Positions 33,075-45,659 are shown, numbered from the stretch's first letter. The stretch is DNA of 64,000 nt from Stomoxys calcitrans (GCF_963082655.1 NC_081553.1:38465205-38529204); one strand, 5' to 3'. The notes: generated from the sequence alone by a model not told the origin. Translations and numbers: made by a program.

Positions 33075-36000
33075 CACGAAGAAAAAAAGTGAAAAATTAT
33101 TTTAAGGAAAAAATTTCCATGAAATTATCTCCGAACAAAATTTCCATGAAATTTTATCTAAAGACAAAAGTTTCATGAAATTTTCTTAGGGACAAAATTT
33201 CCATGAAATTTTCTCTTAATAAAAAATTTCCATGAAATTTTCTGCAAAAAAAATTTTCTCCAAGAAAAAAATTTCCATTAAATTTTCTCTAATGAAGAAA
33301 CTCCAATGAAATTTTCTCTAAGACTAAATTTCCATGAATTTTCTCTAAGACAAAATTTCCTTGAAATTTTCTCTAAGACAAAATTTCCAAAGACAATTTC
33401 CATGAAATATTATCGTAAAACAAAATTTCTATGAAATTATCTCCAAAGAAAAAATGTCCATAAAATTCTCTCCAGAGGAAAAATTTCCATGAAATTTTCT
33501 GTAAAGACAAAATTTCCATGAAATTTTCTCAAAAGACAAAATTTCCATGAAATTTTCTCTAAAGGAAAAATTTCCATGAAATTTTCGCTTCAGAAGAAAT
33601 TTCCATGAAATTTTCGCTTAAAAAAATTTTCCATGAAATTTTCTCTTATCACAAAATTTCCATGCCAATTTCATGGAAAAAATTTCCATTAAATTTTTTC
33701 TAAGAAAAAAATTTCCATGAAATTTTCGCTTAAGAAAAAATTTGCAGGGAATTTTCGCTTAAAAAAATTTTTCAATGAAATTTTCGCTTTAACAAAAATT
33801 TCCATGAAAATTTCATGGAAAAAAATTTCAGCGAAATTTTCTCTAAGAAAACAATTTCAATGAAATTTTTTCCAAAGAAGAAATACCAATGAAATTCTCT
33901 AGGACAAAATGTCGACGAAACTTTCTCTTAAGACAAAATTTCAATGAAATTTTCTCTAAAGACAAAATTACAATGAAAATTACTCTGAAGAAAAAATTTC
34001 CATGAAATTTTCTCAAAAGAAAAAATTTCCAGACATTTTTTCTACAGACAAAATTTCCATAAAATTTTCCGTAAAGAAAAAATTTCTATAAAATTTTGTC
34101 ATGAAATTTTCAATGAAATTTTCTCTAATTAAAAATTCCATGAAATTTTCTCGTAAAACAAAATTGTTATAAAATTTCCATGAAATTTTCGCTTAAGAAA
34201 AAATTTCCATAAAATTTTGGTTTAAAAAATTTTTCCATGAAAATTTTTCTAATCACAAAATTTTAATGATAATTTCATGGAAAAAAATTTCCATGAAAAT
34301 TCCTCTATGAAAAAAATGTCCATCAAATTTTCGCTTAAGAAAAAAATTTCCATGAAATTTTCTCTAATCACAAAATGTCCATGAAAATTTCATGGAAAAA
34401 AAATTTCGTGAAATTTTCTGAGAAAAAACTTTCTATGAAATTTTCTCTAAAGAAGAAATTCCAATGAAATTTTCTCTAAAGACAAACTGTCTATGAAATT
34501 TTCTCTTAAGAAAAAATTTCAATGAAATTTTCTCTAAAGACAAAATTACAATGAAAGAAAAAATTTCAAAAGAAAAAATTTCCATAAATTTCTCTAAAGA
34601 CAAAATTTAAATAAAATTTTCCGTAAAGAAAAAATTTCTATAAAATTTTCTCTTAAGGAGAAATTTCCATGAAATTTTCTCTATAGAAAAAATTTCCATG
34701 AAATTTTCGCTTAAAAAGTTTTTTCATGAAATTTTCGCTTAAGAAAAAATTTCCATGAAATTTTCGCTTAAGAAAAAATTTCCATGAAATTTTCGCTTAA
34801 GAAAATATGTCCATAAAATTTTCTCTAATCACAAAATTTCCATGAAAATTTCATGGAAAAAATTTTCATGAAATTTTCTCTAAAAAGAAACTTTCTATGA
34901 AATTTTATCCAAAGAAGAAATTCCAATGAAATTTTCTCTAAAGACAAAATTTCCATTAAATTTTCTCTAACGACAAAATTTCCATGAAAGTTTCTGTACA
35001 GACAAAATTTCCATGAATTTTTCTCTAATGACAAAATTTCCATGAAATGTCCATGAAATTTTCTCTCAGGACAAAATTTCCATTAAATTTTCTCTAAAGA
35101 AAAAATTTCCATGAAATTTTCGCTTAAAAAGATTTTCCATGAAATTTTCTCTAATCACAAAATTTCCATGATAATTTCATGGAAAAAAAATTTCCATGAA
35201 ATTTTCTCTAAAGACAAAGTTTCCATGAAATTTTCTGTAAAGACAAAATTTCCATGAAATTTTCTCTGATGACAAAATTCCCATGATATTCTCTCTAACG
35301 AAAAAATGTCCATGAAATTTTCTCTAAAGAAAAAATTTCCATGAAATTTTCGCTTAAAAAAATTTTCCATGAAATTTTCGCTTAAAAAATTTTTCCATGA
35401 AATTTTCTCTTATCACAAAATTTCCATGCAAATTTCATGGAAAAAAATTTCCATGAAATTTTCGCCTAAAATAAAATTTCCAGAGAATTTTCGCTTAAAA
35501 AAAAAATTTCATTAAAATTTTCGCTTAAGAAAAAATTTCCATGAAATTTTTCCATGAAAAATTCATGGATAAAAATTTTCGTGAAATTTTCTCTAAGAAA
35601 AAAATTAAGACAAAATTTCCATGAAATTTCTCCTAAGACAAAATTTCCATGAAATTGTCCGTGAAATTTTCTCTGAAGACAAAATTTTCATGAATTTTTC
35701 TCTAAAGACAAAATTTCCATGAAATTTTTTCTATAGAAAAATTTCCATGAAATTTTCTCTAAAGACAAAATTTCCACGAAATTTTTTCTAAAGACAAAAT
35801 TTCATGAAATTTTCTCTAAAGACAAAATTTCTCATGAAATTTTCTCTAAAGACAAAATTTCCCATGGAATGTTCTCTAAAAACAAAATTTCCCATGAAAT
35901 GTTCTCTAAAGACAAAATTTCCCGTCAAATTTTCTCTAAAGACAAAATTTCCCATGAAATTTTCTCTAAAGACAAAATTTGCCTGAAATTTTCTCTAATC

Positions 36001-36115
36001 AAAAAAAAAATTACCATCCAATTTCCTTTGGAATTTTCGAAAGATAAAATTACCTTGAAATCTCCATGGACAAAACTTTCATGAAATTTTAAGTTTCCCC
36101 CCTTTTTTCTCAGTG
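33075..36115. mobile_element. TA-flanked repeat element filled with a 29-30 bp minisatellite
   Basis: About 100 degenerate copies of AATTTCCATGAAATTTTC followed by TCTAAAGACAAA, 29-30 bp each. The array is bounded by CACGAAGAAAAAAA at 33,075 and TTTTTTCTCAGTG at 36,115, which are inverted repeats of each other with few mismatches, and TA lies directly outside both (33,073-33,074 and 36,116-36,117). That is the structure of a mariner-type non-autonomous element whose interior has expanded. The Lys/Phe-rich frames (MKFSLKTKF repeats and the like) are repeat translations. It could instead be a plain minisatellite with a chance border; the paired ends and TA argue against that. Confidence 0.7.
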
Positions 36116-37117
36116 TATTACACAAACACTCATAATCAAATACAAATAGTAAGGCGAGTAAATACAAATAAGCAAAACGCATACTCACACTGGTATTGCA
36201 TACACTCAAACAAACAATCACATACACACACACACACACATGCACATGCATACAAATAAATATGGAGAAAATAAATTTATGTGCATTTCCGTTTTTTGTT
36301 TTTCCTTCCTTCCGTTTAAGTAAATAACAAATATTATCGCACAAACCGCAGCAATATGCAAGGGAAAAATGCCTCCGCTGTGACGAAGTTCGCCGCCGCC
36401 GCTGCCGCCACAGCTACTGCTGTGGCCACCAATACGAAATTTGTTGTTTGCACTGGTTGCTGGTGTTGTTGCTGTTGCTGTTGTGGCCACTGTTGCGAGT
36501 TAACCAACCAAAGAATTGCCAGTGGTGGCCTTTTCCTGTAGATATTGGAAGCAATTGACAAATATAAACCAAAACGAAGAAAAAAAACCAAAAACGCTTA
36601 CCAAGGAAAACGAGTCCTTTTTTTGGGATTGTGGCAGCATTAACGAGTCAGTCGTCAACGGCAAATGCTCATTGTTGCCAGTAAGAAACCTTCGCTGTCT
36701 GTCTCTCCGTCTGTCCCAGTGTTGGCCACAAGTCTATCAAATGTGTTGCCAACAAACCAAATTCTAAATCGTAGTCAACACCAAGGGACATGGGAAGCAA
36801 CGTAGTCTTGGTAAACATTTAAATGGAATTTCTCTTTAATAACCAACACAGCCATTGTGGAATGGTGCCTTTTTGGCGTCTTCGTCCTGTGGTTAATGAT
36901 TTGATTTTCTATGTTGTTTTTTTTTTTCATTTTGTGTTACACAAGAGTTTGCTTTACGTCAAACTAAATATTTTTGATAAGAAATCAAAACAGGAAGCAT
37001 GTAATATAGCCTTCATACGTTCATGAATTCTAGGAAGGAAAAGGCGATTTCTGTTACATTTTGAGATAAGAATAATTTCGTTGAGTGTTTATTAAGACTG
37101 AAGTTATAATTTGAAAA
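36116..37117. other. Unique DNA with GCC/TTG triplets
   Basis: GCCGCC- and GTTGTTGCTG-rich sequence near 36,390-36,490 gives Ala/Gly-rich frames on both strands, which I read as microsatellite translation. A short (AC)n run lies at 36,226-36,240. Confidence 0.45.
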
Positions 37118-37672
37118 CAAGTAAAAAAGTGCTAAATTCGGCTGGGCCGAATCTTATCCTCCACCATGGAGCGCATTTGTAGAGTTATTTTCCCGGCATC
37201 TCTTCTTTGGCAAAAAATGATATAAGAAAAGATTTGCTCTGCTATTAGAGCGATATATATGATCCGGTTTAGACCACAATTAAATTATATGTGGGAGACC
37301 TGTGTAAAATGTCAGCCAATTCGAATAAGAATTGCGCCCTTTGGGGGCTCAAAAAGTAAAATAGAGAGATGGATTTATATGGGACCTGTATCGGGCTATA
37401 GACCGATTCAGACCATAATAAACACGTATGTTGATGGTCATGAGAGGATCCGTCGTACAAAATTTCAGGCAAAACTGATAAGAATTGCACTTTCTAGAGG
37501 CTCAAGAAGTCAAGACTCAAGATCGGTTTATATGGCAGCTACATCAGGTTATGAACCGATTTGAACCAAACTTGGCACAGTTGTTGTGATATCATAACAA
37601 AAGACGTGGTGCAAAATTTCATTCCAATCGGATAAGATTGCGCACCCTAGAGGCTCAAAAAGTCAAGATCCA
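37118..37672 (-). mobile_element. HINE-like family B, 3' half
   Basis: Left end AACAAGTAAAAAAGTGC, palindrome TTCGGCT-G-GGCCGAA (one mismatch), 'CCTCCACCATGGAGCGC', 'CTTTGGCAAAAAATGATATAAG' and about three B units, then an abrupt change to family C in the opposite direction. The 5' block is missing. Confidence 0.75.
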
Positions 37673-37679
37673 AGAAATT

Positions 37680-38722
37680 TGAAATTTGAAAAATTGGGTA
37701 GTTTTAGGCCTCCTAACATAGGACCCAAACATGGTTCAGATCGGACTATATTTGGATATAGCTGCCATATAGACCGATCTCCCGATTAAGGGTCTGAAGC
37801 CCATAAAAGCTTAATTTTTTAACCGATTTCGCTGAAATTTGAAACAGTAAGTAGTTTTAGGCCTCCTAACATGGGACCTAATTATGGTTCCGATCGGACT
37901 ATATTTAGATATAGCTGCCATATAGACCGATCTGCCGATAATGGGTCTGAAGCTCAAAAAAGCTTTATATATTGCCCAATGACACTGAAATTTGAAACAG
38001 TGGGTATTTTAAGCCTCCCGACATCTGACTTAAGTATGGTTCAGATCGGACTATATTGCCATATAGACCGATATCCCGATTAAGGGTCCGAAGCCCATAA
38101 AAGCTTTATTTATTGTCCAATTTCACTGAAATTTTAAACAGTGGGTTATATTAAGCCTCCCGACTTTAACATGGTTCAAATCGGACTATATTTAGATATA
38201 GCAGCCATATAGACCGATTTCCCGATAAAGAGTCCGAAGCCCATAAAAGCTTTGTTTTTTAACCGATTTCGCTGAAATTTGAAACAGTGAGTAGTTTTGG
38301 GCCTACCAACATCTGACCCAAATATGGTTTCGATCGGACTATATTTAGATATAGCTGTCATATAGACCGATCTGCCGATAACGGGTCTGAAGCCCATAAA
38401 AGCTTTATTTTTTACCCGATTTCGCTGAAATTAAAAACAATTGGTAGCTTTAAGCCTCCTAACATAGGACCCAAATATGGTTAAGATCGGACTAAATTTA
38501 GATGTAGCTGCCATATAGACCGATCTTCCCTAAAGGGTTTGAAGCCCAAAAAAGCTTAACCGATTTCGCTGAATTTTGAACCAGTGAGTAGTTTTAGGCC
38601 TGCCAACATCTGACCCAAATATGGTTCAGATCGGACTATATTTATATTTCGCTGCCATATAGACCGATCTCCCGATCAAGGGTTTGAAGCCCGGCCCGGC
38701 CGAACTTAATGCCTTTTTACTT
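37680..38722 (+). mobile_element. HINE-like family C, 3' half
   Basis: About six and a half C units ('GGACTATATTTAGATATAGC', 'GGGTCTGAAGCCCATAAAAG'), ending in TTTGAAGCCCGGCCCGGCCG and AACTTAATGCCTTTTTACTTG. The subterminal GGTGGTGGGTATC is deleted. Joined tail-outward to the family B piece on its left. Confidence 0.75.
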
Positions 38723-39955
38723 GCTATTAATTTGTTTTTCTATTCGACTCACTGTGCAACGGTACAATAACCCCTCCTTTACCATTTTGTGTTATTTTTT
38801 GTTTTTTTACAACCAGTTTCTAACAAATTAATTTTATTTTCTCATCTTATATTGGATTAAACATAATTTTATAATCAATTATTAATTTCACTTGCGAGCT
38901 CATCAAACAAACTTTGGTGTGGTGTGACCATGTTTTGCAGTTTTTAATGGTGGGGGGGTGTGGGGGAAATATTATTTATAACTCATAACCTTTTGACAAA
39001 TTACCTCATTTAAATCAACTGAAAAGACGTAACAAAATGCGCTTATTATTGTTATTGTTGTTGCTGTTGCTGTTACTGTTACTGTTGTTGTCATTATTAT
39101 GTTTATATTGTCATGATTATTAAAAGGGGCGACACACTAGAGTCATTATAACGTCAAATAGGGTTTAAATTATGACAACGACGATCTTATGAATGTCTCA
39201 AGGCAACAAACCAAACGAGCCTCCTAGCATGTACATGTGTGTGTGTGTGTGTGTGTGAGAGAGAGTGTGTAAGCGTGGGTGGTCATCATCAACAAATGTT
39301 AATTATTTTTTTCTTTGATTTTTATAAATAAATAAATAATGAAAAGATACCAACAGACATTCAGTCACAAATAAATATTATTAACAAATAACATATCAAA
39401 TATTAATATGATGTATCATTTTCGCCAAAGTTTTGGGCGACCATATAAAATGAATCAATGGAAAAGACTTATGGACTTGAGACCGTCAGTCATTTAGGCG
39501 GCCTTTCGCATCTATCTATCGTCCATTCGAATTCAATGTTTTGTTATGCCCTTCTTTGGGCAAGCTTTTAATAAGCACTATTATTTAGTTTGTTTCTCTT
39601 TGGTGTTTGTAGTTTTTTTTCTGGTTGCTTATATATTTTCATGTTTTTGTTCAAAATTAGTATATCTTTGAAATGTGTGCTCAAATCAATCAACATCTTT
39701 TTGTACAAAAGGAAACCTTTTCATTTTTTGATGGCTGGAGCTTAGTAAAACTCTACGTTTTATGATGTTGGTTATGGGGATAAACTTTGTATTATTAGCA
39801 ACATACGATAAACCGTTTATTGGTTGGGCATTTAAGTAGCATAACACATGTTAAATGTTTATTTGCTAATAAAAATGGTTTATTGCTTGGGGACAGTAAA
39901 TAAAATCGGAATTTTTAAATTTTTATAGCATTTATCGATGTTAAAAACAGTAAGG
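38723..39955. other. Unique AT-rich DNA with microsatellites
   Basis: A (TTG/CTG)n region near 39,055-39,090, (GT)n then GA near 39,235-39,265 and AT-rich stretches. No gene or element seen. Confidence 0.5.
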
Positions 39956-39956
39956 A

Positions 39957-42140
39957 AAAAAAGTCGGGCGGAGCCGACTTAATAATACCCTACCGGCGAT
40001 ACATATATATGGGAGTTATATCTGAATCTGAACCGATTTTGATGAAACCTAGCAGATATGTTAAGAGCAGTAAGAAAACAATCATTGACAAATTTTGTGC
40101 AAATCGGTTGAAAATTTTAGTTACTATGGCCATTTAAGAGCAAATCGGGCGATACGTATTTATGGGAGCTATATCTAAATCTGAACCGATTTTGATGAAA
40201 TTTCCCAAATATGTTAAGACCAGTAACAAAACAATCCATGCAGAATTTGGTGCAGATCGGTTGAAAATTGTAGCTAATACGGCCATTTAAGAGCAAATCG
40301 GGCGATACGTATATAAGGGAGCTATATCTAAATCTAAACCGATTTTGATGAAATCTTGCAGATATATGAAGATCAGTAACAAAACAATCCGTGCTAGATT
40401 TTGTGCAGATCGGTTGAAAATTGTAGTTAATACGGTCATTTTGTTGGAAATCGGGCGATACGTATATATGGGAGCTATATCGAAATCTGAACCGATTTTG
40501 ATAAAATCTTGCAGATATGTTAAGATCAGTAACAAAATAACCCATGCCCAATTTTGTGTAGATCGGTTGAAAATTGTAGTTATTATCGCCATTTAAGTGG
40601 AAATCGGTCGATACATATATATGGGAGCTATATCGAAATCTGAACCGATTTTCATGAAATCTTGCAGATATATTAAGATGAGCAAGAAAACAATCCATGC
40701 TACATTGTGTGCAGATCTGTTGAAAATTGCGCTTATTACGGTCATTTAGGTGCAAATCGGGCGATACATATATATAAGAGCTATATCTAAATCTGAACCG
40801 ATTTTAATGAAATTTCCCAGATTTGTTAAGACCAGTAGCATAATAACCCATGCCAAATTTTGTGCAGATCTGTTGAATATTTTAGTTACTATGGCCATTA
40901 AAGTGGAAATCGGGCAATACATATATATGGCAGCTATATCGAAATCTGAACCGATTTTGATGATATCTTTTAGATATGTTTAGATCAGCAACACCATTAC
41001 CTATGTCCAATTTTGTGCAGATCTGTTGAAGATTTTTGTTACTAGGGCCATTTAAGTGCAAATCGGGCGATACCTATATATGAGAGCTATATCTAAATCT
41101 GAACCTATTTTGATGAAATTTCCCAATTATGTTTAGACCAGTAACAAAACAATCCATGCAAAATTTGGTGCAGATCGGTTGAAAATTGTAGTTACTACGG
41201 CCATTTAAGTGGAAATCGGGCGATACATATATATGAGAGCTATATCTAAATCTGAACAGATTTTGATGAAAGTTTGCCGATATATGAAGATTAGTAACAA
41301 AACAATCCGTGCTAAATTTTGTGCAGATCGGTTGAAAATTGTAGCTACTACGGCCATTTAAGTGCAAATCAGGCGCCACATATATATGGGAGCTATATCT
41401 AAATCTGAACCGATTTTGATGATATCTTGTAGATATGTTTAGATCAGTTACACCATTACCTATGCCCAATTTTGTGCAGATCTGTTGAAGATTTTTGTTA
41501 CTAGGGCCATTTAAGTGCAAATCGGGCGATACCTATATATGAGAGCTATATTTAAATCTGATACGATTTTGATGAAATTCCCCAGATATGTTAAGACTAG
41601 CAACAAAACAATCCATGCCAAATTGTGTGCTGATCTGTTGAAAATTGTAGTTAATACGGTCATTTAAGTGTAAATCGGGCGATACATATATATGGGAGCT
41701 ATATCTAAATCTGAACCGATTTTGATGAAATTTCCCAAATATGTTAAAATCGGTAACAAAACAGTCCGTGCTAAATTTTGTGTAGATCGGTTGAAAATTG
41801 TCCTTACTACGGCCATTTAAGAGCAAATCGGGCGATACATATATATGGGAGCTATATCTAAATCGAAACCGATTTTTACAAAAATCAACAGAGTTCTTTC
41901 TTGAGACAAAAAAGTGACATATGCAAAATCTCGTCGACGATCGGACAACAAAAACGACCTGTACCTTGATTACAAGAATACATGAACTCACAGACGGACG
42001 GACATGGCTAATTTGAATCAGAAAGTGATTCTAAGCCAATCGGTATACTTATCAATGGGTCTATATCTTCTCCCTCTTAGCGCTGCAAACAAATGCACAA
42101 ACTTATAATACCCGGTACCACAGTGGTGGTGTAGGTTATA
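39957..42140 (-). mobile_element. HINE-like element, family D, complete
   Basis: Left end AAAAAGTCGGGCGGAGCCG: stem AAGTCGG / CCGACTT around GCGGAG, then AATAATACCCTACC. About 12 units follow; GGGAG starts at 40,011, 40,164 and 40,317, 153 bp apart. The right end has 'GACGGACGGACATGGC', 'GAAAGTGATTCTAAGCC', 'GGTATACTTATCAATGGGTC' and a hairpin ATACCCGGTACC...GGTGTAGGTTATA. Family D shares no long sequence with A but keeps the architecture and the unit core. The 212-residue minus frame at 40,117-40,755 is a 51-residue repeat, not a gene. Confidence 0.8.
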
Positions 42141-42191
42141 AAAGTGGCCTTATAAAATTTTACATATATAAGAAAGGTAAAGAGAAGAAGA

Positions 42192-42530
42192 GCAAGTCAA
42201 AGCATGTTAAGTTCAGCAGGGCCGAATCTCGGGAACCCTCCACCATGGATTCTGCTAAAATATGGGAACTATATCTGGTAGTAGACCAATTTGGACCGTT
42301 CTAAGCATAGTTGTTGAGAGTCATAACAGAATACTATATGCAAAATTTCAGCCAAATCGGATAAAAATCGCGGCTTGTAAGGGCTGAAGAAGTCAAATCG
42401 AGAGCTCGGTTTATATAGGAGCTGCATCAGGTTCTAAGACCCAAAATCGGCGGATCGGTCTATATGGGGGCTATATGAAGATATAGTCCGACATAGCCCA
42501 TCTTCGAACTTAACCTGCTTATGGACAAAA
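42192..42530 (-). mobile_element. HINE-like chimera: family E 3' end joined to family A
   Basis: Starts as E (AAGCATGTTAAGTTCAGC, 'GGAACCCTCCACCATGGATTC', 'GAAGAAGTCAAATCGAGAGC'). After GCTGCATCAGGTTCT (about 42,437) it becomes A ('AAGACCCAAAATCGGCGG', 'GAACTTAACCTGCTTATGGAC'). The switch keeps the 153-bp phase. It ends in GGACAAAA, where a new family A element starts. Confidence 0.7.
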
Positions 42531-43754
42531 CAAGTAAAAAGGCGTTAAGTTCGGCCGGGCCGAACTTTGGATACCCACCACCTCGGGAATATATGTAAAC
42601 CATCTTTCGTCAAAATCCGGTGCAAAACTCATACCTTATGTTCCATAGCAGAAATATGTGGAGGGGCTTAACTTAACTCTTTGTCCCAAATTTCGGCAAT
42701 ATCGGACAATAAATGCGCTTTTTATGGCCCCAAAACCTAAAACCGAGAGATCGGTCTATATGGCAGCTATATCCAAATCTGGACCGATCTGTGCGATAAT
42801 GCAGAAGTATGTCAAGGGGCTTAACTTAACTTACTGTCCCAAATTTCAGCCAAATCGGATAATAAATGTAGCTTTTATGGGCCTATGACCCTAAATCGGA
42901 GGGTCGGTCTATATGGCAGCTATATCCAAATGTGAACCGATCTGAGTCATATTAACGGAGGATATTGAAGGGCCTAAGGCAACTCACTGTCCAAAAATTT
43001 TCGCAAAATCGGTTAATAAATGTGGCTTTTATGGGCCTTAGACCCTAAATCGGCGGATCGGTCTATATGGCAGCTATATCCAACTATGGACCGATCTGAG
43101 CCAAATTAACGGAGGATGTCGAAGGGCCTAACGCAACTCACTGTCCCAAACTATAGCAAAGTCGGATAATAAATGTGGCTTTTGTGGGCCTAAGACCCTA
43201 AATCGGCGGATCGGTCTATATGGCAGCTATATCCAAATCCGAACCGATCTGAGTCATATTAATGGAGGATGTTGAAGGGCCTGAGACAACTCACAGTCCT
43301 AAATTTCAGCAAAATCGGATAATAAATGTGGCTTTTATGGGTCTAAGACCCTAAATCGGAGGATCAGTCTATATGGCAGCTATATCAAAATCTTTACCGA
43401 TCTGAGCCAAATTGACGGAGGATGTCGAAGGGCCTAACACAACTCACTGTCCTAAATTTCAGCAAAATCGGATAATAAATGTGGCTTTTAGTGGCCTTAG
43501 ATCCTAAATCGGCGGATCGGTCTATATGGGGGCTATATCAAGATATAGTCCGATATAGCCCATCTTCGAACTTAACCTGCTTATGGACAAGAAAAAGAAT
43601 CTGTGCAAAGTTTCAGCTCAATATCTCTATTTTTGAAGATTATAGCGTAATTTCAATAGACTGACGGACAGACTGACGGACATGTCTAGATCGTCTTAGA
43701 TTTTTACGCTGAATGACTAAATGAATATACCCCCTTTCCTATGGTGGTTTGTGT
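42531..43754 (-). mobile_element. HINE-like element, family A
   Basis: CAAGTAAAAAGGCGTTAAG, perfect palindrome, GATACCCACCACCTCGGG, about six units, and a 5' block from which 'GATCAAGAATATATATAC' to 'GCAAACGGAATGAC' is partly deleted (TTTTTACGCTGAATGAC). Ends CCTATGGTGGTTTGTGTA then an A-run. Inserted in the A-run of the preceding chimera, whose remainder is missing on the right. Confidence 0.75.
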
Positions 43755-44839
43755 AAAAAAAAAATCATTCATTGTATTCCCCCAACATTCTTATTATTTT
43801 AAGTACTTATGCCACCATGACCACCATATTGGTTCCATATGTACTCGATGCACTGCATTTTGAAATATAATTTCAATTTCATTTAAAAATCTTCTCACTT
43901 TGCTGTACTTTAATCCAAACCATATTGTCTAGCAAATCGTTTTAGTTTTTGGTGTTGTTATTCTTTTCCTTTAGAAATTTAATCTCATTTGCATATGTTC
44001 ATCTGACACATATTTTCTTTGTTTTCCCATTGGCATGGGTGGAAATAAAATCACCAAAAACACCAAAATTCCATAGAAAATTGATGTCCTTCGGTTTCGC
44101 TTTGGTCAACCGAGAAAATGTGTTTGTAGGTAATTATTGACGTTCCTAGCGGTTCGATGGTCCGAATGATGGATGTGTGTATGCGTTGGCACTGTATGAT
44201 GTACTTGACTTTTGGTTTATGGCCACCGCTTGGAAGTCAGTGTGTCTCAAGTGCCCAAAAAGTCGCTGACACTGTACCTGGCCTCTTTAGATCAAATTTT
44301 TAAGAAAGTGTGTCCTTAATGTGACAAAGTATCCTTTTCATATTTGGGCATATGTTAAGGATTATGGCGAAAACAGGAGGGGATTAGTGATAGGCAATTG
44401 TGCCGCAGCTAAAGGTGATTTAAAATGGTTTAACTTTGAGTTGGAAGAGGCCATTCTTTATGGCAGAGAAATAGGAATATGAACTGATTATATTGAAGTT
44501 AATCCGGAAAAGTAGATTTGTGAATTAGGCAGCGGATATTGGTTTGAGGGATCAGATAAGAGGTCAAGTCAAATGTGAAAATGATCATTTCTTAACCACC
44601 ATCAAAGAATGGAGTGGGATGTTGAATTTTAGAACCACAAACTTTCCATCAGTATTGCAATTCTAAAGTCGGTTTTCTCGTAGAAAAAATAAAGTTCGTG
44701 TTAGCTAAGCGGAACTTTAATTTATCTTCGAGATAAACCTCCCTTTAACAAATTTGGTTTTCTTGTACACCTTTTAGGTTATTTATACAAATTCTAAGAA
44801 CATTCGGCATCAAAAAACATGATAGTATTTTGTGTGGAA
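43755..44839. other. Unique DNA
   Basis: No repeat family or gene recognised. The frame at 43,949-44,140 is hydrophobic and unremarkable. Confidence 0.4.
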
Positions 44840-45084
44840 AATGATGCTGTGTTGGTGCTCAATGATAAGGGGCCTCCTTTTTATAGCCGAGTCCGAACGG
44901 TGTGCTGCAGTGCGACACCCCTTTGAAGATAAGTTTTACATGGCATAGTACCTCCCAAATGTTGCCAGCATTAGGAGGGGTAAACCACCGCTGAAATTTT
45001 TTTCTGATGGTCTCGCCAGAATTCGAACCCAGGCGTTCAGCGTCATAGGCGGACATGCTAACCTCCGCGCTACGCTGGCCTCCA
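44840..45084 (-). mobile_element. tRNA-like SINE, copy 2
   Basis: Read on the minus strand: head GGAGGCCAGCGTAGCGCGG (A-box region TAGCGCGGAGGTTAGCATG), TCCGCCTATGACGCTGAACG, B-box GGGTTCGAATTC, then the body with CCTCCTAATGCTGGCAAC, TACTATGCCATGTAAAAC and tail AAGGAGGCCCCTTATCATTG. The nearest to a complete head and body in the window. Confidence 0.8.
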
Positions 45085-45659
45085 TAGGGGGTGGAACAAT
45101 TAATAACGGTTTGGTACTAAAACCAATAACGGTCTGGTGCTACAACCAATTACAGGTTGGTATTAAAACCAATACCAGTTCGGTAATAAGGCTAGTACCA
45201 AACGGTACTAATCATTTTGTGATTCATCCATATAATCCGGTATTGTTTATGTACCATTCGGTGTTGCTTCACTATCAATCCCTGATTGGTACTGAAATCA
45301 GCACGATTTTCTCTGGGTGTATTCAGAAAAACAAATTACTTTAACCAGAAGAATATCGATACGATAAATCGTAACAGGAAAATGAGAAACTCGGCCAAAG
45401 TCTATTAGGCATTGACTGTCGGTCTATTGGTTCCCAGTAGTCCAGACCACTAATTCCAAACCTATTTATTCACTAGTTCCAAAGTAATCAGGACTAGTTC
45501 CACTTTTGTTTACTTTCAGTGTCAAAAACTGGTGAATTTAATAGGGGTTTGTCATTGAAGTAACCAGTTGACCCTGGAACTAGTACTTCTGCTAATTCCA
45601 ACAAACTAGTTACGTACTTGACTTCTTGGGACATTTGCCAATATTTGAAAATATTTTTG
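45085..45659. repeat. Decayed short repeats, GGTACTAAAACC and CTAGTTCC types
   Basis: At 45,103-45,215 a roughly 25-bp motif (AATAACGGTTTGGTACTAAA, AATTACAGGTTGGTATTAAA) recurs about four times. At 45,430-45,610 CTAGTTCC/GGAACTAG motifs recur in both directions. No coding sequence. Confidence 0.5.

Noticed and set aside
33095..36090. Possible CRISPR-like regular repeats
   Set aside because: Units are contiguous without unique spacers, in a eukaryotic transposon context.
36218..36541. Ala/Gly-rich frames on both strands as an exon
   Set aside because: They come from GCC and GTT triplet runs; no splice sites or family match could be argued.
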